Source: Effrenium voratum | Lineage: Eukaryota > Sar > Dinophyceae > Suessiales > Symbiodiniaceae | Reading direction: 5' to 3' | Assembly: GCA_963377175.1 (NCBI GenBank) | Contig: CAUJNA010000591.1 | Coordinates: 151,001-215,000, forward strand | DNA: 64,000 bases | Made by a program: the position numbers and the translations under genes | The notes under the pieces: model-generated | The model's input: the letters and a program-made list of their open reading frames with translations, nothing else | Told to the model about the DNA's origin: nothing | Databases searched by the model: none | Shown here: in pieces, positions 12,301 through 24,300 of the stretch | Layout of the letters: each line of letters opens with the position of its first letter | Position numbering within the stretch: the first letter of the stretch is position 1

Positions 12301-15300
12301 TCGATAACTGCTGCCTCTGCATCAAGGGTAAAGCCTTTCCTCCGTTGTTGGCCCGGCGGGCTTTTGGATGTTCTCCCTTGCCTCATCTTGCCTCTCACAG
12401 GACTTTTCTTCGCCATTCCTCCAAGTTGCTGGGATTACTCCTTTTACGCCTGAGGCCCTGAAAACAAACTGAAGGCGGCGTGGGCTCTGAAGCCCCCGCC
12501 CCCAGTTTGCTTTGCTCTCAGCCTGTGCCCCTATGAGCTCCCCTTTAAGCCCCCAAACACAAAGCACTGGCCCTACGGAGACCGCGCTCCCAGCCGCTCA
12601 AGCTGCCCAAACTACAGTGGTGACATAGACACAAGCCTTCTCTTTAAACAATGCAACCAGAAGCGGAAACGAGCTGAGGTCGGGAGTGCGCTTTGAGCCC
12701 CAGCATTCTTCAGCTGCAGAGCACACTTTCACATGCCCTCGCGCGCGAATGTCTTCCGTGCGCTTGGCTGGGAGCGCTTTGTGGCCGCAGGCATGGGAAG
12801 CTCCACACCTTTCAAACAAACCAGGTCTTGCAGTGCCAGTGACGAAACACGCGCGAGTGTGCGTATAGGTAGTATATCTATATCTATATATATATATGGG
12901 GGTTGATCAAAAGGTCCTTGCAAGGAGTTATGTATTCGGTGACCATTCGTCTTGGCTTAAATCCCTCCGCGAAAGATCGGCGATGGAGTTCGCGAAAGAA
13001 ACTTATTTTTTCGCGAAAGATTCCGCGGTGGATTTTTGGAGGCATGCCTGTGCACTTACATATTTGCAGACCCCGCTCCCTTGTAGAGGGAGATACGCAG
13101 CACCTACACTTGCATTAGTGATTCCCTGTGTGTGTTAGGAATGGCGCAAATCAATAACGTTGGCTGGGCTGTTTTGGGGCAAGTTTCGCGAAAGATCCGC
13201 GAAAGACCGGCGAAAGTCCAGGGAGCTTGTTGCAAGGTTCCGCACATCGCCGGCAAGCGCAAGTGGCAAGGGCGAATGACGGTGACTGCTTGCACTTAAC
13301 ACTACGTACTGCACGCAGGTGAGCTGCGGCTATCCTGTGCGCAAGCATAACTGCAGCAGCCACAATGGCTCCAGAGTGCACGCTGCAAACAAAAGGGCAA
13401 ACAAAAGGGCTTGGCGATGGAGTCGCGAAAGATTCGCGAAAGAAACTTTTTTTCTCGCGAAGATGGCGTTTTCCGGAAACAGGAATATTGATCAACTGCC
13501 ATATATTGTTTTTGGTTGTTGTTCCTAAGAAGACATTATATATACATATATATGTTTTATTTATATTTTGTCAGCCGCATGAGCAGCTTAGGTCATCATC
13601 AGCATCGTTGACATCTCCATGATCGCCTCGGGGGATGCTTCCACCTCCTTGTCAGTGCTGAAGATGGTCAAGATGCTCCGCGTGGTTCGGCTCTTCCGCA
13701 TCTTCCGCACCTCAGCGTCGAGCAGCGTGCACCATTTGGCTTTGCCTTGTTGGGGCAGCCCCAAGAACGGCTGCTATGTTTCCCTTCAAATCCGGGCACC
13801 TTCAAGAGCGACACGCCCTTTGAAGCAGACCCCAGGTCTTCGGGGAAATCAGTACCATCCGCAGGTGTAGATTCTTTTTCGCGTTCGTGGCGTTTTTTTC
13901 TTTTTCTTATTACCTTAATTACAACACAACGGGGTCCTTTCCTTTTGGGTCTTAATGGTCTTAGTGCCCTTGGGTTGCTACCATTTTTCCCATTGGTAGA
14001 AACTAGCGAGGGGTTAAACTGACCTCAATGGCCAAGAAACAAACGAGTGCGCGATGTGGGTGAAGAGCGGATTCATGTGAATGGAATCGAGCTGCGGCTC
14101 CGTCAGCTCAAATGACCTTCTAAACTACTAATGTGATGGGGAACTGCAGATGAATCTTCACTTGACATGTGTTAGAACCCCCTGTTTGTGGGGGGGGGGG
14201 GCATCCAAAGTGTTCCCTCAAAGCCGGGGCGAATGCAGGCCAGGCTAGCACTCGCGACAGTTTTGATGGAACATTGGAGAGATGCTCAGGAAAAAAGAAA
14301 CAACTGTCCTTGCATCTTGCAATGTGCGGGCGGACGCCAGTCTACCCGCACATCATGCCTTGGAAGGGACTCCCCAACCGGATTTGGGGGACCCGATTCA
14401 AAAAAAAACGGTGAACAAAAATTGGGGGGGGGGGGGCAGTTTGGCCTCTCCCAAGTTTAGTTGATTTTGGTTGTTGGAATTTAGTATTGGTTAATCTTGG
14501 TTTAGCGGCGGTGTGGAGTGTTTGTTGGTGCTGGCATTGTCAACCCTGCTGGAGCAGAGGGAAGACCGGGGCGGGGCGACCAGGGCCTGTCGAAAAGTGG
14601 GAACATCGCCGGTTCCGGAGGAGTGAAGAACCATTTTGGGCAAAACGTAATGTGTTTGATACATTTGACTCATCCGATACCGGCACTGCCCCCTTTTTAA
14701 GAAAAAAGGCCCTCAACCTGTGTGCGAATTGTTCGGACAGTTTCGTCCCGGCGGTGATGTTCCAAGGGGAAATTTGGGGCTTGGAGGCAAAAGGAGGTGT
14801 TCTGATGCGTCCATTTTGATACTAGTTTGCCAAGAGGGGGCCAGGGGTAGTTGGTAACTCAACCCTCATTTAGTTTGCTTGACATGGTCATGCCTGGCAT
14901 CCATGATTTCTGCGCCCCATAAAGAATCACAAGTCGGAAGGCACCTGAACAGCGGCTTAAAGGCCTTTGTCTGAGTTACTACCACTTGTTTTGACTCGCA
15001 CAAAATCCCGTGTGCCCAAAACTGCCCTCAAACCCAGGCTACTTCCCCAACCGCCAGTTTGTAGGGAACAAACGCCCCTCTCCGTCTTGTTTTTTCGAGC
15101 CACCAACCCCACCAGAAATTCGCGGCCGGTCCGGTGGTCCCGCGGAGTCGTGCGAGTCGCACGAGGCTTCTTCCGACAGCTGGCCACATTGGCGGCGATG
15201 GTGGCGGACTCGGTGAAGCAGCTGGTCTGGGCGCTGGTGATGTTCTTCATGGTCATGCATCCCGAACTGACCGGAGCGAACTGAGCGAGCCGAGCGAGCC

Positions 15301-18300
15301 GAGCGAGCCGAGCGAGCCGAGCGAGCCGAAAGCCGAAATCGGAAGGCGAAAGGCGAGTGTTGCTCGAAGGAACGGCCGGTTCGGGGCGGAAGGGGCCTTT
15401 TTAGCCTTTTTGGTTTGGAGGGTCTCTCCAAACCGGGGAGGATGGAGAAAACAAGGAGCCGGGGCAAATGTCTTCTTCGAAATGGCAGAACCCAAAACCC
15501 ATATGCTCTAACCCGGAGCATCTCGGCAAGGAAAACAAGCTCACTGATCTGGGAGAGACACGAGCTGCATGATGAAGTTCCCTTAGAGTCTCCGAGCTCA
15601 GGTTTGTCTAGTAGATCATGGTCGTTGTTGGGAAGCATTTTACATTTTTGCTTATTGTGGTTTAGTGGGAAATCTCACTTAACTGCTAAAATTCAAATTT
15701 GTGCTCCCCTTCCAACGTCAACCAAGAGATTGCCCAGAGGCCACACACTGGTTGGTTGCCTGTATCCAAGCATGTGTGTGTTTTGATGTGCGCCGTCCCA
15801 ACCCACCCATTTTAGGTTGGCTTTGGAGGGAAGCAACAAGGAATCCCTCGATTTTGAGGGTTCCCTGTTTGGAGACACGCCCATTTGCTGTGTGTTGCCT
15901 GTTTTTTTGCGCCGTGTTCTTATCTTAGGTACGTGTTCGCGATCAGCCTGACCAGCTCGTGCACAGACTGGCTCAAGGACCAGGCGTGGCATGTTTGTTG
16001 TTTTTGTTTTTTTTCCCCATTTTCTTGTCTTTTTAATGTTGGCGTGGATTGTGTTTTGTTTGCTTTTGTTTTGCTTTTTCTTGTTTTTTCTTTTGGTGTG
16101 GACTTTCCTTCCTGTCAGTTTTCCTTTGTCCTCCGTTCCCGCTGAACACCGCCTCAAGAGTCGGCAAACGGTGAACTCCTCAAGCCCGACAAGCTGGGTT
16201 CTCAACGGAGAATTTCGAAGTGGACTCTGAATCACTCCCAGTTTGGAAAGAACAACCTCCATGTCCGTTTTTGGCGTCCCTTCTTTTTCTCCCGGAATCC
16301 CTCCCGAAACCAGGGAGTTGTTCATTCCCAAGCCCTGGCGTCTAGTTCCACCATGTCCTAGGGTGTTGTTTGGGGAGTTTTCTTGGCTTCCCACGAGGCT
16401 CATGCCTCATGTTATCAGTCATGAGTCCCAAGACGAGACTCGAGGCTCGGCGCTCGTTCCGCGCGTCGCGGGTGCGAGTCGCCGGTCGCGCGGCGCTCTC
16501 AGGTGGACTACACCGCCAAGGACTGGCGCACCGAGGCCCAGCAGTCCAGCGCCCCAGGCGGGCGCCGCATGGACCGGGGATCGGTTTCGATCGGTTCGAG
16601 CGGCGGTTTGGGTGGTGGAGGGGGGCGTTTTGGTGGGGGGGCGGTTTGGTTTTGCTGGGCCCAATTTGTTGGAGTAGATGTTGGGATGACTATGACTTTT
16701 GGGGGGGGGGAATGGCGGGGGGGGCGTATGTACCTTGGAACCTGTTGTTTTGCTCCGCCGAAACGAGCAGTTCCAGCTCCCTCGTGAACAACTGGGAGGC
16801 TTGGGGATCTCGCACAACCAGGCCTTGAAGCTGGCCATTTCGATAAGACCAATCCAGAAACATGAATTGACGAACTTGGGCCGGGGCAAATCGACCGTTT
16901 GTTGTTCCGTCACGATTTGGCTGTGGGTCAAAACCAATGGTACCATTGTGGAGTAGGTGCACCACCCATTTTAGTCTATTTTAGTGGGGATCGGGATGTT
17001 CACTGGGGGTACGGTGTCTTGACCCATGGCCATTTGTCAGCTTAAGGAGCTTTCGGCTTTGTGCCCGCTGGATGTTGTTTTCCGGGTTGTCGACCAGGGA
17101 TGGATCCGCTCAGGCATGGCTCGGCTCCCATTGGTACAGGTCCCACGGGCAGCCATTGAAAAGCCCCCAGTTGAAGATTGGCCTGGCCCCCTCCCCCAAA
17201 AAGAGCGATTTTTTGAAGAGTCTCCTTCTTTCTGGGGGGGGGGAGAGGGAGGGAGGGAGGGAGGGAGGGAGGGAGGGAGGGAGGGAGGGAGGGAGGGAGG
17301 GAGGGAGGGAGGGAGGTCAATTTTCCCATCCATGTTCCTCAAAAGCACCGAAAATTAGCTGACATGCAAAAGGCGTCCTACAACTTGGGGTACGCCTTTT
17401 GAATGTCAAAGGGACATCGAAAGGGCAGCACGCAACTTGAGCCCCTTTTCTTGATGCGAGCTTTTGTGCTTGAGCCTTTAAAAAGCACTTCCTTCGGCAA
17501 CCTGCTTTGCTGTGTCATTGGGCAGCGCTCGCATCATTTCTTGTGCTTTGCTTCCTGGGCTCAAGGGTTGCGTCACTTTGGAAGTTGAAGAGCCAAGTTC
17601 ATCTTAGGGAAGTTGACATTCAATGGCTGCAACCCCAAATCCACAAGCTCAACGGTTGGAACACCCAATTTAATTCTTACAACGTTCGAAGGATTGCCAC
17701 TAAGTTGGGCACTTTTTGGCGAGGGCATGGTGTCCAGAACCTACCTTCCGATGGTTCTCAGCTTTTATTCTTGTTTGCCTGCTTCCATATTTCTTAGTTT
17801 AGGATTGGTGCAGAAGGTTAGAGTTTGGCAGGCAAAACATGCTCTTGGGTCTCTTCAATGCTCGCCAATGAATGAACAGCGGACAGGTGCACCGTTCATG
17901 GGGGGGCAGACCACATTGAAGCTTGATCCACAGTCTTCAAAGACCGGGGCCCTACAGTTTTGAGGTACGCTTCTGTTTTCCTTTCAATCAAAAAGACCCT
18001 AAACCCTAAGCCCCAAGACAAAACAATGATCCAGGTCCCTGGGTTCTTTTTTCAGCCGCCAGGTGTGCGGCAGGTCTACCACCACTTTGGGGATGTCCCC
18101 CGCAGCATCGACACGCTCTTTGAGACCACCCTGGGCGGCCTCAGTTGGCATGAGGCGCGCCGTCGCCGTCTCCCGGGCAAGGGGGAGGCGAAGAGACTCT
18201 AACCATTAGATGGGTGTGGGTCGATATAAAGTCACCAGGGGGCCGCAGATTTTAGTTCATGTTTCTATTTACCAGGGTTCCATTTTGGGTACCTATTTTT

Positions 18301-21300
18301 GACCCACAGCCAGATGAGCACGCACCCGCGAGAAACCAGCTGCCGGCCTTCGGCCTTCACTACCGGGCTGTTCGTTGGACTTGTTACTTAACCAGGTCCC
18401 CCAGCGAGGTGCCCTTTAACCCTTTCTTTTTTGGTTGGGAGGGTTCCCCTCCTAAGATAGACTACAGAAAACAGGGTTTCCCCTTATTCTAACCTCTCTG
18501 CTGGAGGACCTAGTTAAGCTGGCTTTGCTTGCAGCTAAGAACCCCACGGTTGTTCTGGCATCGCTCCAATCCCAAGAGGGAACGAGAAGCAGAACAGGAC
18601 AGTAGGGGAGAAAAGTCACGCAGGCAAACGCTCGCTGCACCGAGAGTTTCTGACAATACAGTACCCGTTTGCGTGCTGCAGATGCGTGGTTCATCTCCAA
18701 CACGTTCTTGGGCAAAGCTCCCCAATGCGCACGAAACCACTGCCACTGAAGGGTTCAGGGGCGCCATGGGAGGGAGAGCTGATAGACAACTACTCCACGC
18801 GAATAAGCCCAGGTGGTATCCCCAACAGTCTAAACTGCGGGAAGCAGGGAAACCCGGACATTCCCCGCACAGAAGTGATTGTCAACAAAGGCAATGTGTG
18901 CTTCCTTGTCTTGCTAATGCATCTGAGCTGGCATTTCTTTGAGGGTACATGATTACATGGTATCCGTTTTAGGCTGGTTTACAGGGAAACCAAAGGAAAA
19001 CCCACCAATTTTGAGGGTCTCCAAAGCGGACAATCCACATGTTGACTGGCCAAAGTCACCACCCAATTTGGTCTCTTTTAGTGGTTGGATTGGGATGTTC
19101 ACTGGGGGTGGCTTTTGACCCATGGCCATGTTTCAGGGTAGACGACATGTGTTCAGCTTAACTTATCGCTGTGTACAGATGACACGGCCGAGGAATGAGG
19201 GTAGAGAGAAGCACAGCGACACATTGCGACTGAAGGTGCGACACTAGGAGTGGGCAACCCAGACTGGAATGAATCATGGAGGGCTGCGGAGGAACCCGTG
19301 CTTGTGGCTGGCGTTCTAGTCGTTGCAAAAAATGAGCGACTGGCAATAAAACGAGTTATATAGACCAATCTTGAGAGTCTTACAGCATGGCACAAAATCT
19401 TTAAGTACACTGACCAAAAGGCGGCCTTTGTCGATCCAGGTTTGGCTGGCATCTCCGTCAGAAAATGTTGAGTGCTCGAGACTCATCGGCCCAACGCCCA
19501 TCCAGATGGACCTAAAGCAACCCGCAACCTTGCAAGCGTGGAGACCGGATGATCTCCAGAAAGCACTGCCGCACAGATGGGTAGAAGCCTATGCTGTTTG
19601 CGTGCCCCCCGCTTTAAGCGCATGTTGCTGGCTATATCATGAGAATGTATATGGTGACGACCTCTATGGGGGCTGGGCCAGGTCTTGAGGGTTGATACTG
19701 CGCAAAGCATTTGTTTAAATGAGATGTTTAAAGTGGCTGGCCGGGAGCTTGTCTTTGGAAGCTTGGATGTGGGTGCGGACTTTGTCATTTGCACATGTGG
19801 GTCTTGAACTGTCCTTAGAGAACTGCAGGTTCCCAGTGTCCACTTCCAATGCAAAGGGCGCATTTTCCACTGCGCAAGGGTTGAAGTCGTGAAAGGGTTC
19901 GCAAGTTGGTAAGCCAGACGGCCAGTTGATGGATGCGCTGGGCTACGTGGACGCACTCTCCTACGGCCTGATGTCTTGCTACATTATTTTCACCGTGTTG
20001 GCGTTGCTCAACGTCTTCACAGGCAGGGCGAAGCTCACACTTTCTGCCAGTTCGTGCGCCGTGAAAACTATGAAGCCGTGGATTACACGTCCGTGCATGT
20101 GAAAGAACTTAAGAAATGGGTTCAACGAGGGGTGGTGACGAATTCCAAAGATTTGCCGGGTGGAAGAAGCTTGTGCTGCTGTGATTGCGGCTGCATCATC
20201 ACACCACGTTAGGGGTGCTGCTGTTTGTGTCATTGTCCAGGTACAAGCTTTTCGCGCAGCGGACCAGACAGACCTGCATCTGCAATGAGTCACAAACGGA
20301 TCTTTGGCCTCCACATATCCTCAAAGAAGGATCTGTTTTACAGCCAGTGGATAGAAAGGACATCTCTCCTCAACTGCCATTATATGCTTGCCGCAAGTTC
20401 ATGTGCTCATGTTATTTTTGTGGCGGGCATTGGAACCCAAAGACCCAAGAATGGTGAACTCTTTGAAGGCTTTTTCTGGCCAGGTCCTTTGGTTGGTGAG
20501 CAGTAGGGTGCAGACATGGTTTTGTCGTGCCAGGGGTGTTTGTGGACAACGCCCTGCAGAATTCCAAGAAGCAGCGGCAGATTCAGATTGCGCCTCGGAT
20601 CAAGAATGGATTCATGACGGGTGTGTTCATTTTGTTTTTTTGAATAGCTCGTGTCGTGACTCATGTTTTCAATTCTATATGCCAGTTGTGTTTGAACCAT
20701 AGAACATGATGCGGTCTTTGTCATCCTTTGCCAGCATCACATGATACATCATCTGAAAAAACCGGCGCCTCCAACTACAGCATTTGGTGCAACCATATAT
20801 TAAATGATGCTGCAGGGTGGGAGGTCAACATTTTCATGACCTGCCTTTGAAAGGGTGTAGCCGCAAGGGTTTGGCCCTTTGTGGTTTGACGTTTGCTTCC
20901 TTCCGAAAGACACCAAGAAGAACTGGGCAAACGTGCTGCTAGGTTTGACAGCGAGGCTGGGAAGGTCCAACTGTTTGTTTCTCAATGCTGTCCAGCTGGC
21001 TGGGTGTAGAGTCTCAGAGTCAATGAGGCTGGTCGTTGCCTTGCACCTTCTGGTTTTGCAGGCTGCTTGCCATGTGCCTGGTGTCGCTGAGTTTTTTCTT
21101 GTCGGCCATGGGGATTTTAGCCAGCTTTAAGCAGGGTCCGGGCAAGGGGTATGAAGTTTGATTTGATGTCCTTCGATTTTGTGTGTTGTTTTTTGATTTT
21201 TAGTTTTAATGTTGCTGTTTTTGGGGGTCATCCAAGTTTGGGTTTCTTATTTGTCTCCTTTTTGCACAGCCTTTCCACTGGAACCTTGGTTTCTGCCGCT

Positions 21301-24300
21301 TCCTTTTGACGCGTTGCTCCATCCTTCACTCAGAAAGGAGCAAACCATGGACGTGTCAGTGAGAAGGACCGGACATCAACATGTCCTCATTTCTGATTGA
21401 AACAGCTGAGGCAATCGACATTGCCCCACTCACAAGCAGAACTTTCCCCGCATGTCCCCGCAAGGAGGAAAGGATCATGTAAGAATGCTGGAGGGAACCA
21501 ATTCTGGTGGTCCATGTTAGTGGACAGGGGAAACAGTCACATAGGAAAACAGCCATCCCTGGTTACCTTTGTTACCCATTTGTGTGGCTTGCCTGGAACT
21601 GGACACGTCCAGTTGGCCAGCCGAGTTTGCAAGACTGGGATGTTCCCCACGCAAAGCGGGAGGAACCCCATGGATTTGTCATGATTTGTCTGACTAAAAG
21701 AGGAAAGCCATGGCTGTTTCTAATGTTGCCCCGGATTAATAAACTCTGCTTATTAGTAGGGGTGTGCTTTTCTCTGGGTTTAGTGGGGATTCAGACCACT
21801 TTTCGTGGGGAACCCCCCAAACCACGAAGCTGTTTTGGAGTTTGTCGCCCATATTCATAGACTGGTTGGTTGATTCATCTGGTCGATAAGGAGGAAACCA
21901 TCGACAAGAAGAAGGAGAACCTCGATCAGATCATCGAGTTCTTTGTGGCAACAGACCTGGATTGACCCTTGAAATACCTCCCGAGGGTTTGGCCTCGGGG
22001 CACTGGAGGTGTCGTGGTTTTGTTTGTTTTATGGTTCTGTGTCGTTTGTTTGATTGTTTGCTTGCTCGTTTGTTTGTGTTTTTTTGTTTTGTTTTGTTTG
22101 TTCGTTTGTTTGTTTCTTTGTTGGGTGGGTTGGTTGGTTGGTTGGCTGGCTGGCTGGTTGGTTGGTAGGTTGGTTGGTTGGTTCGTTGGTTGGTTGGTTG
22201 GTTTGTTGGCTTGTTGGCTTGTTGGTTTGTTGGTTTGTTGGTTTGTTGGTTTGTTGGTTTGTTGGGCTGGGTTGGTTGCTTTGGTTTGGTTTGGTTTGGT
22301 TTGGTTTGGTTTGGTTTGGTTTTTGTTTTGTGTTGTTTGCTTGTTTGTATGTTTGTATGTTTGTTTGCTTGTTTGGTTGTTTGGTTGTTTGTTTGTTTGT
22401 TTGTTTGTTTGTTTGTTTGTTTGTTTCTTTGTTGGGTTGGTTGGTTGGTTGGTTGGTCGGTCGGTCGGTTGGTTTGTTGGTTGGTTTGTTGTTTGTGTTG
22501 GGTGGCTTGCAACTGGTGTACTGGTGTTTGTGCTCTTGTGTTTCTTGAGTGAGTGTCTTTTCGTTTGTTTATTTGTTCTATGTTGGGAGGGTGGGGGCTG
22601 TAACGGGCATGGTCAACCGGCCAAGAGCTGGATACCATCTGCATTCCAGGGGTTGGGGGCGAGTCCCAACCAGACATGGGCGAGTTTTTTGGTTTTCCCC
22701 TTTGTGGAAGAATTAGGGGTGGGATCCTGTTCCTTTGTATGAGTTTGGTCTAGGTTTCGGGATTCTCTTGACGTGGGCGGCGGTTAGTATGGTTGTGGGT
22801 TTGTCGCAACTTAGAGTGGTTTCCCCTTGCTTCCCTTAACCTGGCCCCAATCAGCGGATACATCAGAAGACTTAGCCTACATCCATGGTTTAAACGTTAA
22901 GATCCCCTGCCCCCAAATAGGTGTACAGGCGAGAGTTTCTTGAAAGCTTTTCTTGGCTTTGGGGGCCATGGCCGTTTGGTTGTCTAAACGGATTTGCTGA
23001 ACTCTGGAGAGGGGTCAGGAGTTCTGACGTAGGGTCAGTTTTTGATGGGCCTCAGGTGAGGGAACCGGTGTTTTTTTTTTACTAGCCCCGGCTCGGGGCT
23101 TAACCCCGGCTCGGAGACTGGTTGGTTAGTTGGTTGGTTGGTTGGTTGGTTGGTTGGTTGGTTGGTTGGTTGCTTGGTTGGTCAGCTGGGCGGCCGCATC
23201 CCCAGCATCCCAAGCATTTCCGGTTTCTTGTCCCGGCTGCGTATGGGGCATGACTTGATGCTCGGGATAGCCAGCCGCATCGCCAGGATTACTGGTTGGC
23301 TTTGATTTGGTGGCAGTTCAGGGTTGATCGGGGCTGGTTTGGGGTGAGTGTTGGGCTTGCTGAGATATTAATGCGGGTGGGTCTTGGGTTTGTTTGGGGT
23401 TCATTTAGCCTCGGCAAAGGGCCGATATGCAGGATGCGGTTGGGAGGGTTTCAGGTTGACTTTGGGTCGGTTTTGGCTTGGAGAACCACATCCCTGAAGC
23501 AACCCGAAAGCCACGGCTAAACCAGCCGCACATCTAGCACGAATCAGCCCCAACCAAGCCAAAACCGACCCAAAGTCAACCTGAAACCCTCCCAACCGCA
23601 TCCTGCATATCGGCCCTTTGCCGAGGCTAAATGAACCCCAAACAAACCCAAGACCCGCCCGCATTAATATCTCAGCAAGCCCAACACTCACCCCAAACCA
23701 GCCCCGATCAACCCTGAACTGCCACTAAATCAAAGCCAATAGGCAGCTCTCGTCCGAGTGAGGCCAGTAATGCTGGCGATGCGGCTGGCTATCCCGAGCA
23801 TCAAGTCATGTCCCAAAAGCAGCCGTGACAAGAAGCCGGTATTGCTGGCGATGCGGCCACCAACCCCCAGCCCAACCTCTTTGGAGGGAGGCCTTGTGCC
23901 GAGCCGGGGCTAGTAAAAAGCCGGGGCTAGTAAAAAAAAAACCCACCTCAACCCCAGGTGAGGCAGATGTGCTTGCGGGAAAGAGAGGCCCAAAGCCTGT
24001 TCTGGACATCAATGCTCTCAAGAAAGGAACCTTTTCTGCAGGGTATGCCTTCATAGAGCAAAACCCTTTGCTGGATTTGTTTGAAAAGGAAGCTATAGGA
24101 GGAAACCAACCACTTGGGTTTCCAAACTTGAGGCCCGCGCATTGCCCTTGCCACCTTTGCACGTTCACCTTTTGCCGCGTCCAGTGTTGGTGGCAACAAG
24201 GCGTTTGACAAACTCGACCCTGCAAGAGGAAAACCAAAAGGAGTTTTTTTGAACAGGGGTTGAATCACCCAAACGGTTCGATCGTCCCAGGCGATGGCTT

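Larger units (their letters stand above)
16558..18062. other. Intron of gene 1
   Basis: Begins with a CG-rich tract (GATCGGTTTCGATCGG...). Contains a family-2 copy (16916-17035) and a (GGGA)n tract (17238-17316). No further exon seen. Confidence 0.65.
18155..19925. other. Intron of gene 1
   Basis: Contains family-2 (18210-18315 and 19039-19133) and family-1 (18393-18513) copies. No further exon seen. Confidence 0.65.
21964..24290. other. Intron of gene 1 with G/T tract and fold-back element
   Basis: Splits EF-hand 1 between loop positions 3 and 5. Contains the G/T-only tract (22020-22560) and the palindromic element (23053-23963). Confidence 0.8.

Noticed and set aside
15693..16403. 236-codon minus-strand frame
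   Set aside because: Lies across the introns around channel exon 13, whose plus-strand reading is secure; no motif seen.
21931..22742. 248- and 257-codon open frames on both strands
   Set aside because: They translate the G/T microsatellite (NQQTNRPTD or CLFVCLF patterns) and have no complexity of a real protein.
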